Of a stretch of 64,000 bases of DNA, positions 8,981 to 20,130 are shown in pieces (the first letter of the stretch is position 1; every line of letters begins with the position of its first letter). The stretch is from positions 69,159,794 through 69,223,793 of the forward strand of contig CM056733.1 of assembly GCA_029844215.1 (NCBI GenBank), in the 5' to 3' direction. Under the pieces are notes generated by a model. The model was not told the origin of the DNA, made no database searches, and saw nothing but the letters and a program-made list of their open reading frames with translations. The position numbers were made by a program, and so were the translations under genes. Source of the stretch: Przewalskia tangutica (lineage: Eukaryota > Streptophyta > Magnoliopsida > Solanales > Solanaceae).

Positions 8981-11900
8981 TCTTACATCTCATATAAGAC
9001 CTAGGCCAAATGATAAATGAAAATTGTACGTATGTAGCAACAAGGCAAGCCGGTGAGGCTGCCGCTATATATATAAAAAGGGAATAACCCAACAATGCAG
9101 TTATACATTAGCCCAAAAATAAATACAACTCCATGAAGTCCAAATTTACATATGAATAAAGACCTCTAAGAGTTTTTTGACAGTATATTATGACGGGACA
9201 GGGCCCCGCCGTACCCCTGAATGTACGTAAGACTGTAAACTCCGTACCAAAAGACAAGCCTCCGAAATAATGGAGCTTCCTCAAAAACTGAGCAGAGATC
9301 CTAAGAGCGAGGATCAACAAACTGCGTACCTAATACCTGGGGGACATGAACGCAGCCCTCCGAAGGGGGTCAGTACAACAGGTACTAAGTATGTAAATAT
9401 AAAGTACCGTAAACAAGATCATAACTGTACAAAAGAATGACATGGACAAGTATGAAAATCAAATACTAGATCCTACCGTGCCATATACCATAAGAGTCAA
9501 TCAGACTTGTATCAATGTACCACTTGTACCATCAGTACTCTTTGTATCATCAGATCACTATATCATCAGATCAACTGTACTATTGTATCATTGTATCAAT
9601 GTACTCTTTGTATCAGACGTATCAACTGTATCAGCATTTACTCAGTATCACTTTAAATATGAAATCAACTGTACCTTTTTTTTTAAAAAGTATGAAAGCC
9701 ATGTCACAATCATGAACGTCTGTCTATATAAACAAATATTGTCATGGGAGTTGAACCCGCATCATGGATATAAGTCCACGGACAATACACACCTCATGGG
9801 AATCTATACCCGCATCGTGAATACAAGTTCACCGACAAAACACATCTCATGGGAATCTATACTCGCATTGTGAATACAAGTTCACGAACAAAACACATCT
9901 CATGGGAATCTATACCCGCATCGTGAATACAAGTTCACGGACAATATACATCTCATGGGAATCTATACCTGCATCGTGAATACAAGTTCACGGACAATAT
10001 ACATCTCATGAGAATCTATACCCGCATCGTGAATACAAGTTCACGGACAAAACACATCTCATGAGAATCTATACCCGCATCGTGAATACAAGTTCACAGA
10101 CAAAACACATCTCACGGGAATCTATACCCGCATCGTGAATACAAGTTCACGGACAATATACATCTCATGGGAATCTATACCCGCATCGTGAATACAAGTT
10201 CACGGACAATATACATCTCATGGGAATCTATACCCGCATCGTGAATACAAGTTCACGGACAAAACACATCTTGTAATATTAGGGACTTGATCTCAAAAGT
10301 ACTATGTACGTTCACCGTACATTTATTTTAATAATCACTCCTTTGACTCTCAATGAACTAAATTAAAATAGCTTTCATTTAGACAACCCAAAATCCTATC
10401 AAGAGAATAGACATAACAATCTTTCATTTTAGAAACCTCAAGTACTATCAAGAGAGTAAATGTAACAATCTTTCATTTTTAGAAACCCCAAGTACTATAG
10501 ATAGAACAACTTTCACTTTAAGAACCCAAAGTACATTTAATAGAGTATATCACTAAGGATTAGGTTCCAATAGAACTCTATAGAGATCAAGTCAAGTATC
10601 GTTTAAGAATTAAAATCCACTCACTTTAGGAAATCAAATCAAGTATCAATAAGGGTTAAATATCCACTCACTTTATGAAATCAAATCATGTCAAAGAAGA
10701 AGGGATAGTTCGCATACCTCTTAAGTTATTTCACACGCTAAGTAGAATACGTCACCCGTAGTACTTCAACCTAAATGACAATAGCACTTCTATCAATTCC
10801 AAGCTTTCTAATGTAGATTAGTACCAAGTAAAGGGTCTCTTATTCTACGGAAAATTGGGCAGCACTTCCCCTGTTTATATGTACTTTTCCACCTTTTCCA
10901 AGGCCCAAATTCAACAACAATCAAGCCACACTTAAGGGCACAACAAAGCAGAAACCCAAGGGGATTACACGCCTACTTGACGTGTAAAATTCTGCCCCAC
11001 AACGACATAAAAACAGTCCACAAATTAATCAACATTAAGGGTACGATGTGAAGCCTTTAACACTCTTATTCCTTAGGACTTTCATTAGTCATTTACTACA
11101 TTAAACATGCAATAAAGCTACTAAACTTCCAGCATATAACCATGTCTAAAACAGTCTCAAAACTGCCCACAATATCCAATAATTTCTAGCCCATTCTCGA
11201 CAAACAACAACTACATATCCAAAGCCCTTTTCCACAATTCCTTATAATTCAATTCTCATTTCAACATGTTATATAAATCATATAAACTATCAACAATAAT
11301 ATTTCCTTCATTATAAAACATGCAACAAGTGAAAATAACAACAATAATGACCAACGAATCCAACACCCGAAAATGTCTCACTCTCGGCCTCAACCCCCAA
11401 AACCTTCCAAACACTTTAATCTTCATTCTTTTTAGCACAAGTTCATCTATACATTACTACAACATGTAATATCTAATTACTTCAAGAGGAGGATGAAATC
11501 TTACCTCCAATATGCCCAAAATAGTCCACTTTAAAGTCGGTCCTTATATTAGTCTTAGCTCATATTCTTCAAGTTTCAATCACACACACGTAACCTCTAC
11601 GAGCTTGTAACCAACTTCACTTCATGTTTCAACACCAAAAGTTGAAGAACAAGTTGGGGCTTCAAGACCACTACACACGGCCCAAATGAATTTGGAGATT
11701 AATGGAGTGTTAACTTGGCTTAGGACTAGGCTAGGGTTCTTGATCTTGCATTAATAAACTAAGCTTGGAGAATTTAGAATTTTTGCTCTTCAAATGCCCC
11801 TAAAACCGAGAGCACTAGAAAGAGAGATATAGAAAATGTTTTGTGAAATATGCTAAGTGTTGGAAGTCTTGCCAAGCCTCTGTGTATATATAACTAAGCT

Positions 11901-12298
11901 AAGTGGATGGACAAGTGGAGTGGGACCCATGTCCACTTGTCCCTTTTTCTTAAAATATCTAAAGTCCAAGTCAATGACAAGTGGAGGGGTGACATGTGTC
12001 ACCCTCCTATTGGTTCAAAAATAATTCTTCACAAATAATTTCTATACTTGGCCAAAATATCTCAAAATCTCGTGGGCCCCACAAAATTATAAAATTTCCG
12101 GTGGGCCCCACATGACCAAATCCAAGACTTCAAAATTCAAAACTAATTCCGTAACTCCAATTAGGAGAATTGAACTCCGAGTAATCAAATTGTCGTCTTC
12201 ACCTTTTTTAATTATTTCCTTATGAAAATGTAGTTATACTTTCTTCTAACGTTCAAGTCTTACTTCCTTACTTACGTTTGGAACTACTGGGTGTAACA
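8981..12298 (-). mobile_element. Tekay-like gypsy LTR, truncated at its 3' end
   Basis: The right end GGGTGTAACA (12298) is the start of a TGTTACACCC-type LTR on the minus strand. The left part matches the inner U5 region of the LTRs at 47527 and 23191 (for example GACGGGACA-GGCCCCGCC). The last roughly 60 bases, with the GTCGTGACA end, are missing at the junction with element B. A TATA element lies near 11883-11892 (minus). No polypurine tract flanks 12299, so this was a 5' or solo LTR. The family label comes from the LTR end motifs and is moderately secure. No gene lies inside. Confidence 0.7.
9742..10272. repeat. 53-bp minisatellite inside the LTR, about 10 copies
   Basis: The unit starts CTCATGGGAATCTATACCCG and is 53 bases long. 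Each unit contains CGTGAA-TACAAG-TTCACG, a 6-bp-arm hairpin. Copies differ by a few substitutions, for example ACAATATAC versus ACAAAACAC, and the first copy is the most diverged. The open frame through it is only a by-product of the repeat. Confidence 0.85.
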
Positions 12299-14093
12299 TA
12301 TTCCATATCCGACTCTTAACAGTGATTATAGGCACTTAATATATCTTTCCAGTTTAGTACATTTATATTTTGGTAGCCAACAAAGCATGTTGGTCTTGTA
12401 TGAACTGTGTACCTCTCCTTTAGTATTCAATAAAAGTCATTTATAGTGTTTGGCTTTCTTTTCAGTCCCTGTAGAAACTCTTTTTTTCTTTTTCTTGATG
12501 TAAAATCATGTTTAATAGATTACAGTAAAATTGGCAAATAAACCTCCAAAGCCACCACATTTAATAATTTATTACTTCATTCAGTCATACTAAGTTGTGA
12601 ACCAAAACATCCTATATTTAATGCATTATTACCATCTAAAACAATTTTGACAGTGATGATCAAAAGAAAAAGGAATAACGAAAAAGAGTTTTTGAAACTG
12701 AATTTTCTTGTGACGGTGTATAATATAAAGATAGAAAGTAGAGAAATTCAAAGAGTAGCTCTTTAATTTGTTGCAGCAAAAAGTAGGGTTAATTTTTTCT
12801 TGATTTGGTAAGTAAACACTCTTTTTTACTCAAAAAAATAAAGGTTAAGTGGACACTCTTTTTTATCCGGGAAATACTGTACTAAATTAAACGAACGTAT
12901 AAGTTATGTGATAGTTAATGTTCTCCCTTTCCTCTTTAATGTCTTTCCATTAGTTGCTCCAATAAGGTGGAATCTCCTATCTAAGAAGTCGTCACATCCC
13001 GATCCGACAGATCTGTGAAGGAGGTAAATTATGATGACTCAATTTATTTCAAAGATTAGATCAGTATCACGCTTCCATTAGTAACATTAGAAGAAATTGT
13101 TGAAGACCATTACATTTAAAGTCGTGCATCCTTCCTAAGTTGCTCAATGACCTGATTCACCTTTGGGATAGTGTAGAGTCCCCATAAGTAGAATGGTTAA
13201 TCTCTCAAGAACTCTATTATGAGTTACCTCACACTAACTTTTGTCTCTCCAAGATTCCATTATCTTCCCTTTTTCTCCACTTTCAGTTTCATTTGTAAAA
13301 ATAGAAATTAAAAGTCCCACCACCACCTGTATGCACTTTAAATTGTTATTACTACTAGATTGGAATCTATCTTGCCACGAACTTATGCCATTCTTCCACA
13401 TATATATATAACCAAGTAATCAAGTGAGAGCACTTGAGAGGAAAAGTTGGCTCTCTCGCTTTATATACCAAAAATATCTACATGTAATAATCATGTTAAA
13501 AGACCATACATTCATTTGTATATTTTTGTAAAAGTCCCAATTATTAATGCTAAAAGTAAAGGAATTCTCAAGATAAAAATTCAGTTATAAAAATTGATAG
13601 AATAGTTTCCTCTTCTTCTTTCTCCTTTTTCTTTCAAGGAAACTATCCTACATCTACATGGACTTAGTGTACAAACTTTTAACAGATACTGTATAATATT
13701 GTAGCATAAGTTGCATGGTTAAACTGTGTAAGCAAGTGGCAAATATTTAGACTGTATTTACGAAATGTTTAGATAGATTTCAAGTGAGATTTTAGCTAAT
13801 ACCGTATACGTTGATACATGTATATGTGCCTGATAGAGCTAAGATATAACTCTCAGTGATATCCGATATAGCAATTATGATTATTTTAGTAAATATACAA
13901 ATTATAGCTACTTTTGTAATTGCTAAGAATTAAGTTACATGTACTAAACAATAAAAAAAAATTGTTCTTTTTATCTCATTGAATGTCTTGTTGCACCCGT
14001 TGCACTGATGTTGAGTCAATTTGACGATTACGATCAAAATAGAAAACTGTTTCTTGAAAAAATAAATCTATATATATAAAAAAAATTGACTGA
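12299..14093. other. AT-rich non-coding DNA
   Basis: I recognise no gene or complete transposon. It contains simple TA-rich runs (13400-13412, 14069-14080) and one dispersed repeat copy at 12965-13083. Open frames are short. Confidence 0.5.
12965..13083 (+). repeat. Dispersed repeat copy (CCCGATCCGACAG family)
   Basis: The segment from GGTGGAATCTCC through CCCGATCCGACAG to ATCAGTATCACGC resembles 58288-58400 in order and wording. A 32-base piece in inverse orientation sits at 45609-45640. The family is not recognised. It could be a SINE- or MITE-derived repeat. Confidence 0.5.
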
Positions 14094-14291
14094 TGTTATA
14101 AAACAATAAAACAAGCTAGAACAATAATATTGTTGAGAAAAAGAAAAGAGATGAGAGTTCTTATTTCTCTTGAGGGATGAAATATAACGAGGTAACATTT
14201 CTGTTTATAGACAAAATTGACTTGATCCCAAAGTTATTAGCTCTAATATTTCTCTTAAAGATAAATATCCACAATGATAATATCTATAACA
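14094..14291 (-). mobile_element. Copia 3' LTR (198 bp)
   Basis: On the minus strand the LTR runs TGTTATAGATA to TTTATAACA, with 7-base inverted ends. It is preceded by the polypurine tract AAGGGGAAG (14292-14300) and by copia RNase H coding sequence, which fixes the orientation. The matching 5' LTR is not found, so the target duplication (ACTGA at 14089-14093) cannot be confirmed. Confidence 0.8.
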
Positions 14292-14509
14292 CTTCCCCTT
14301 GAATTTCTATTTTGATAGATAATGTGCATCATTAAAACTTTACTAGAAAAAATTCAGTGGGAACAATTCTAGTGAAGAAAAAAGAATACACATTTCTAAT
14401 AATGCACATTTGGTTGACTCATTAAAAATCTTACAAGGAAAATCCAGTGAGACAAAACCTTATACGGAAAAAAAAAATACAACATGTATTAACTCCCCCT
14501 ATGAGAACT

Positions 14510-15250
14510 TCAGTCCAAATGTTTTAGTCTTCGCATTCTAATCTTGTGCACCATTTTCTCGAAAGTTGCAGTTGGTAGAGACTTAGTGAATAAATCATCA
14601 ATATTATCACTTGAACTAATTTGTTGAACGTTGATATCGTCATTTTTTTGGAGCTCGTGTGTGAAGAACAACTTTGGTGAAATGTGTTTTGTCCTATCTC
14701 CTTTTATGAATCATCCCTTCAATTGAGCAATGCATGATGCATTATCTTAAGGTTGTGAGTATTTTATCACATTTATTTCTAAGTGATTCAAATTAGTCCT
14801 AACATTAATTGAATTTATTGATATTTCTTCATTTTCTTGAGTTTGCGACTCATTGATTTCTTCAAGAATATCAGGATTGATCAAATCTTACATTTCTTTA
14901 CGAGAATATTTCTTAGTGTCATCTTGACCGTTTATTTTTATTTTTCTAGGATTATGATCCTTAGAACCCAATGGTTTATCACGCTTCAGGCGTGCTTTGG
15001 ACTCATTTGTTATGACACTAGTAGATGGTCCTACATGGACATCAATCTGAACTGTAACATTCTCTGTAGGGATATGTGACTTGATAATCTTTTTCAAATC
15101 TGTAAATGCGTCTGACATTTAATTTGCTATTTTCTGCAGGTGAATAATCTTTTGGACCTCTTGCTCACAAATAGAAACACGTGGATCAAGATGAGACAAT
15201 GATGAATTATTCCACAAGATTTTCCTTTTTATTTCATTATACTCTCCCCC
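14510..15250 (-). pseudogene. Copia polyprotein remnant: integrase end, linker, RNase H end
   Basis: Reading on the minus strand from the right: a degenerate integrase end (LSHLDPR-like, EQEVQKIIHLQ), a linker (MSDAFTDLKKI, then NESKARLKRDKPLGSKD) in the open frame 15118-14888, and then directly the C-terminal RNase H (HISPKLFFTHELQ, DDLFTKSLPTATFEKM, RMRRLKHLD, stop 14510-14512). The whole reverse transcriptase is missing between about 14870 and 14730. Stops and frameshifts are also present. It is a dead internal-deletion copy. Confidence 0.75.
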
Positions 15251-16441
15251 TAATTTTGGAAAAATTATCTCATCAAATATCCAATATGCAATTGAGCTTA
15301 TTTCAGTATCTCCATGTAAGGAAGAAATTATATCATGATCATAGCTATATCAAGATAAATAAATGCATCAATTGAACAAATTATGATACTTCAGGACCAA
15401 TTTATTTTTTTCATTTAAACTTCTTTTAGCATGTAGTCTATTGCTTTTCAAAAATTGTTCAAAAGCTCCAATAATATTCAAGTCAGCAACTTGCACAACA
15501 TTATGAAAGATTTTGAATATCATAAAGGGATAAGGATAAACAGAGTACACCAACCTTAGTTCATTTATGGATTACAAATAAGTTTTTCAATAACTTGTAT
15601 ATGCTTCATGCATTTTGAATTCTTTAAAAAAGAATTATATAAATTTTAGCACGTAATTCATATAGGCTAAGATAATTTTTATTTAGTATTTAATTTACAT
15701 GACATCTTCTGATTTCAGGACTGCATGTCCAGTAAATTTACCCTTACCAAGATGCATCTACTTGGTAATTATTTCTACATCAACATGATTTAAGAGACGT
15801 AGAATTCAGATCTCCATAATATTATACAATATTGTGCACTATATTGTATCAAAGATATCATAGATGAGATATCATTTTGTATCGGTTTGCAATTAGACAT
15901 GACTTACCAAGATCTTATCACTTCATTATTTTTCAGGTACCTGAACCTCGTATGATGTTTTATGAAGTGTTATGTCATAGACTCTTCAGAGCACATTGTC
16001 TCTTTATTATGATCATTTGCTCCTCTCTTTTTTCAAGGATTATTGCATTTGGAATCGATTTGTTTCTCATGCTTCACGCATGTTGTAAACCCTGTCCTCC
16101 AAGGACATTTAGGAGCATCCTGCAACTGAAATATGAAATAGTTAGGTCAGCAAATGTTTCTAGCATTTTACTTGAATTATCGTTTGAACGAGATCATACT
16201 GCTGATAATTCACAACATATTTCTTAGTTGTTTATTCTCTCCCCTCTTATGATAGAAAAACTAACATACATTTCCACATTCTTTGAGGAATTCATCTATT
16301 TTCCCCATTAACTAGATAATCATATATATATCCATAAGTTATTGCCTATTACTAGCTATATAATGTTTGCCCAGTAGAGTAAATATTATCATATTACTTA
16401 CTAGGTATATTAAAAAGAAGTAACCCATGTAATTTGGTGAG
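15251..16441. other. Unassigned sequence, possibly degraded copia
   Basis: No recognisable domain. The longest frame (15877-16227, 116 residues) has no family I know and looks random. It may be the decayed 5' part of the copia element to its left, but I see no gag zinc knuckle or LTR. Confidence 0.35.
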
Positions 16442-16452
16442 GTCAATAAACA

Positions 16453-16793
16453 ACAACAACATACCCAGTAAAATTCCACAATGTGGGGTCTGGGGAGGGT
16501 AGAGTGTACACAGACCTTACATTCACCTTGATAGGTAGAGCGACTATTTTTCGGAGACACTCGGCTCAAGATAAAACATAATCACAGGCAAAGCAAGAGA
16601 AACGGTCAGACGAGAAATTAAAGCATTATGAACATACAGATAATAAAATCGAATACGTCATGGTAGTGCATTCTAACAACAGGAAGCGTAGTTAACACAG
16701 CTAAATAAGATAAATAAATTACACTAAAGAACACATAGTAGCATGAATGAATCAAACTATAGGGGACTATAAAGCACTAATTAATGTGCATAT
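16453..16793 (-). mobile_element. RTE-type LINE 1, 3' tail
   Basis: The minus-strand 3' end of an RTE LINE. It has the conserved tail block (GAGCCGAG-GTCTCC, CTGTGTACACTCTACCCTCC, GGGTATGTTGTTGTTG). The tail is a TTG repeat (16451-16460 as CAACAACAAC). The rest of the element resumes at 32446 after a 15.65-kb Athila insertion. GTCAATAAACA at 16442-16452 matches 32995-33005, an 11-bp target duplication around the whole LINE. Confidence 0.85.
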
Positions 16794-18021
16794 TGTTAGA
16801 CATATTTTATATGCACTTTTAGAGTCATTTTTAGTTAGTATTTTGCCCATTTTTGTTCAAATATGTGTCGTGTTAGGATAGTTTTTCTTTCTTTTGAGTC
16901 ACATCGGTTTAAAAAGGTAAAGTGGTGAAAAAAGAGCAATAAGTGGGCAGAAAAGGAGGTTCCCGAGCCAAAATTGATGAAAGTTGGCAGTCCAGACAAA
17001 AGCAGAAGCAGGGTCGTGGCGCCCAAAGATCTGAGAAGCTACAGGAGTTAAGGCGCCGCGGCGCCAGTCAGCAGGGCCGAGGCGGAAAATTGTCCAGATC
17101 CGAAAGGGAATTGGCCAAGGGCAAGGAGGTCTAGGGTACACATTTTTGGAGCATATAAAAAGTCTTGTGTGCAGATTTTTAGGGAGGTGACTCAACCTTT
17201 CTTCACAACACAACATAGTTTTCTTGGAGGCTACAAGATTGGAGACTTGTTCCAAAGTATTTTCTTTTCTTTGCTTTATTTTAATTTAGTTCATGTTGGA
17301 TATTAATTTGGTTCTTAACATGTCTATGGCTAGGAGCTAAACTTTTAATTAGGGTTTTCCTTTCGAATCGCTTGAACCTCGTCTTTATGAATTATGCAGT
17401 ATTTTGGTTTCTTCTTCATATAGTTAAGATTTATTCAATATTTGGTTTGATTGTTTGATAATTAATTGATCACTAGTTATCATCACATATATGATTTCGA
17501 ATGAAGAACCGAGAGGAGAGATTTGGATATGCTGTAGTTGAATAAACATAAGTTAAAATCGTGGACAAAAGTACCCCGATACTCGTGTAGCTTTATAGGT
17601 TATTGTTCTTAATCCTCCTATGTGGTAAAATCTATCATAGAAATATAGAAGATTTCTGCACTGGGGTTGAGCATTTATATATCCTAACCGGAATATAAAA
17701 CAGTCTAGTTAACCTGTTATCTTAACATAGTAGAAGAACTTTTATTGTTGCATTGAGGATTAAAGCGAGTGGATAGTCGAGCATATTGGAAACTCTATTT
17801 CCACCATAACTGATTTAAATAAAGTATTTTAGTTAATTTCTGCAATTACTTCAGTAGTTTATAGATAAAACCAAAATAAAATATCGATTGTCAAATAGAT
17901 AACTTAGGATAGATGTTTGGTAATTGAAAACCAGTCCATGAGGACGATATTCGATCTTACCAAGACTATATTACTTGAGCGATACGTACACTTGCGTAAA
18001 GCATAAGGAAAATCGCTAACA
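16794..18021 (+). mobile_element. Athila C 5' LTR (1228 bp)
   Basis: TGTTAG to CTAACA. It contains the 14-base GC palindrome (17052-17065), a TATA box (TATAAAA, 17154-17160), and a downstream AT-rich U5. The open frames in it are coincidental. The pair differs by roughly 7% in the first 400 bases and about 3% after that, by eye. Confidence 0.9.
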
Positions 18022-18027
18022 AGTTTT

Positions 18028-18045
18028 TGGCGCCGTTGCCGGGGA
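18028..18045 (+). promoter_or_regulatory. Primer binding site, tRNA-Asp type
   Basis: TGGCGCCGTTGCCGGGGA, six bases after the LTR end, is the exact complement of the 3' end of plant tRNA-Asp(GTC) (UCCCCGGCAACGGCGCCA). Athila/Calypso elements are known to use tRNA-Asp, which supports the family call. It primes minus-strand DNA synthesis. Confidence 0.9.
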
Positions 18046-18259
18046 TTGGCGTAATTTCAATATCAAACTATCTATCCTTAATTTCTAATTTGGCTTTTAT
18101 TTTCTTTTTATTAATTTCTTTTATTTTTGGAACCGTGCGCTGTGATTTGTTTGTTGGTTTTGATCCATCTCAGGGACCTAGCGAACATGGACCACCGCTA
18201 TCACGGGCTACATAACTATCAACAGCAATGCAACCCTCCCACAGGAAGATCAAAATGGG

Positions 18260-19136
18260 TTGCAGGCGGCCATACTCATACTCACTAAGAGCCAGACTCA
18301 GTTCATGCATGAAACAAGAGTGTCCCTAAAAAAATTGGAGATACAAATAGGACAACTCGCTAGCATGCTGAGCAACAGAATACAAAGGAACCACCCTGAC
18401 AATATTAGGGTGAATCCGAAAGAGCAGTGTCAGGCGATTGATCTAAGAAATAGTGAACTAGTGGAAGCTAGCTCGCCACCACCGTGTTCGGAGAAGGAGG
18501 ACTCAGAAGGCTCTCAGGATTTCCAGCTTCACGGCTCCACTGAGCAGGGTCGCGGCGCCGATATATCAGACGACGTAGTGGTTGCTGGAGACCTTCGTAC
18601 GAAACAAAGAACACTGCCAGCAGTTGTTGACGCACCCCAGGTGAAGATACCATATCCCCAGAGGCTAAAAACAAGTTCTCTTGACAAACAGTTTTCTAAA
18701 TTTCTAGAAATCTTCAAACAACTGCAAATCAACATTCCATTTGCTGAGGCTCTAGAGCAGATGTCGAGTTATGTAAAGTTTATGAAGGAGATCCTCAGTA
18801 AAAAAAGAGGTGAGAGGAGTATGAAACAGTGATGTTGACTGAAGAATGCAGTGTCATCCTACAAAGGAGGTTACATCAGAAGTTGAAAGATTCGGGGAGC
18901 TTCACCATCCCTTGCACTATATGGAAGTTTGAATGTCAGAAGGCCTTGTGTGATTTGGGGGAAGGTATAAATCTGATGCCCTATTTGGTGTTTTGCAAAC
19001 TTAGAGTGGGGAAATCACGACCTACAACCATCACCTTACAGCTAGCCGATCGTTCCATCATCCATCCTAGAGGAATCATCGAGGATGTGTTGGTTAAGGT
19101 GGACAAGTTTATCTTCTCCGCTGATTTCGTCATCTT
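18260..19136 (+). pseudogene. Athila gag C-terminal part and protease N-terminal part
   Basis: Frame 18260-18832 gives the gag end (LEIQIGQLASMLSNRIQ, an acidic/polar linker, KQLQINIPFAEALEQMSSYV). A small deletion near 18810 shifts to the frame from 18829 with the protease (TEECSVILQRRLHQ, CDLGEGINLMP, LQLADRSIIHPRG, VDKFIFSADFVI). The active-site Asp is present, but DLGEG differs from the usual DLGAS. The N-terminal gag is absent because only about 200 bases separate the primer site from this region. The frame is interrupted at 19137 by element K and continues exactly at 26477 (LDMEEDE). Confidence 0.8.
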
Positions 19137-19165
19137 TGTCACGACCCGGCCCCGGGCCCGCGATT

Positions 19166-19184
19166 GGTGCCCTACCTGGGCACC
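19166..19184. repeat. U5-end hairpin of LTR K
   Basis: GGTGCCC-TACCT-GGGCACC, perfect 7-bp arms, about 30 bases from the LTR end. The same hairpin is at 47556-47574. The copy at 23220-23238 keeps 6 bp. Confidence 0.8.
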
Positions 19185-19737
19185 CTTACAGGTATACATC
19201 AGAGAAAATCAGCGGAACATACATGAAACTTATAAAATAAAACAATAGATGTAAAACAACAGGTTAGCCGATATGGCTACCTTCCTGAACATATATAAAT
19301 ACAACCGAAGCAGTTGCCTCATTTCTTTGACAAACTGACCCACAACATGCGAATCTGCACCTAGGAATAACAATCGAACAATCGTGGCGGGGACAAGGCC
19401 CGCCGTACCCTGAATATACATAGCGACAACTCCGAACATTGGAGCCATCTCGAAATCTTTGAACCAGATCCTAAGCTCGCGGATCCATAATCGTAATACC
19501 TAAACTGCGGACATGAACGCGGCCCGAAGAAGTCGCATAACAACAGTGCAGAATATGGAACAGAAATAACGTGCAAGAATCAAATCATAACTGTAGAAAG
19601 AATGTCCTTTTAACTCCTGAAATCAATCATATATTAACTGTTCCTTTCTTTTTTGATAAGATTTAACAACATATTCTTACATACTTACTTAAGATCTTAA
19701 TCCAATTTTTCACATAACTTACATATCTTACATAACA

Positions 19738-20130
19738 TAATCCGCCCATTTGCGGGACACGGTGTCTTGATGAATCATGTGACATAATCCGGCCCGCCTG
19801 TGGGGCTCGGTGTACTGTGGAATCATATAACATAATCCGGCCCGCCTGTGGGGCTCGGTGTACTGTGGAATCATGTAGCATAATCCGGCCCACCTGTGGG
19901 GCTCGGTGTAAGATGACGTAACCGGCTATGTGTAGGCTCGGGGTAATATGGCATAATCCGCCTATGTGTAGGCTCGGTGTATCTCATAACGTGTCAATCC
20001 GCCTATATGTAGGCTCGGTGTATTTCATAACGTGTCAGGCCTATTTGTAGGCTCGGTGTATTTCATAACGTGTCCGCCTATTTGTAGGCTCGGTGTATTT
20101 TATAACGTGTCCGCCTACGTGTAGGCTCGG
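19738..20130. repeat. Hairpin minisatellite in K 3' LTR
   Basis: Head-to-tail units sharing the frame ATAATCCG...GGCTCGGTGTA. One set has the GCCCGCCTGTGGGGC stem, and the later set has GCCTA-nnnn-TAGGC. Units are roughly 35-47 bases. Compared with the other LTR many units have lost or gained a few bases. Confidence 0.8.

Noticed and set aside
9442..9873. 143-residue plus-strand frame
   Set aside because: It runs through low-complexity TATCA-rich sequence and into the 53-bp minisatellite. It is antisense to the LTR.
15877..16227. 116-residue plus-strand frame
   Set aside because: No domain, no codon-like pattern, in AT-rich unassigned DNA. It is best treated as chance.
18028..18045. Possible tRNA gene fragment
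   Set aside because: It is only the 18-base complement of a tRNA-Asp 3' end, correctly placed as a primer binding site. No tRNA body is present.
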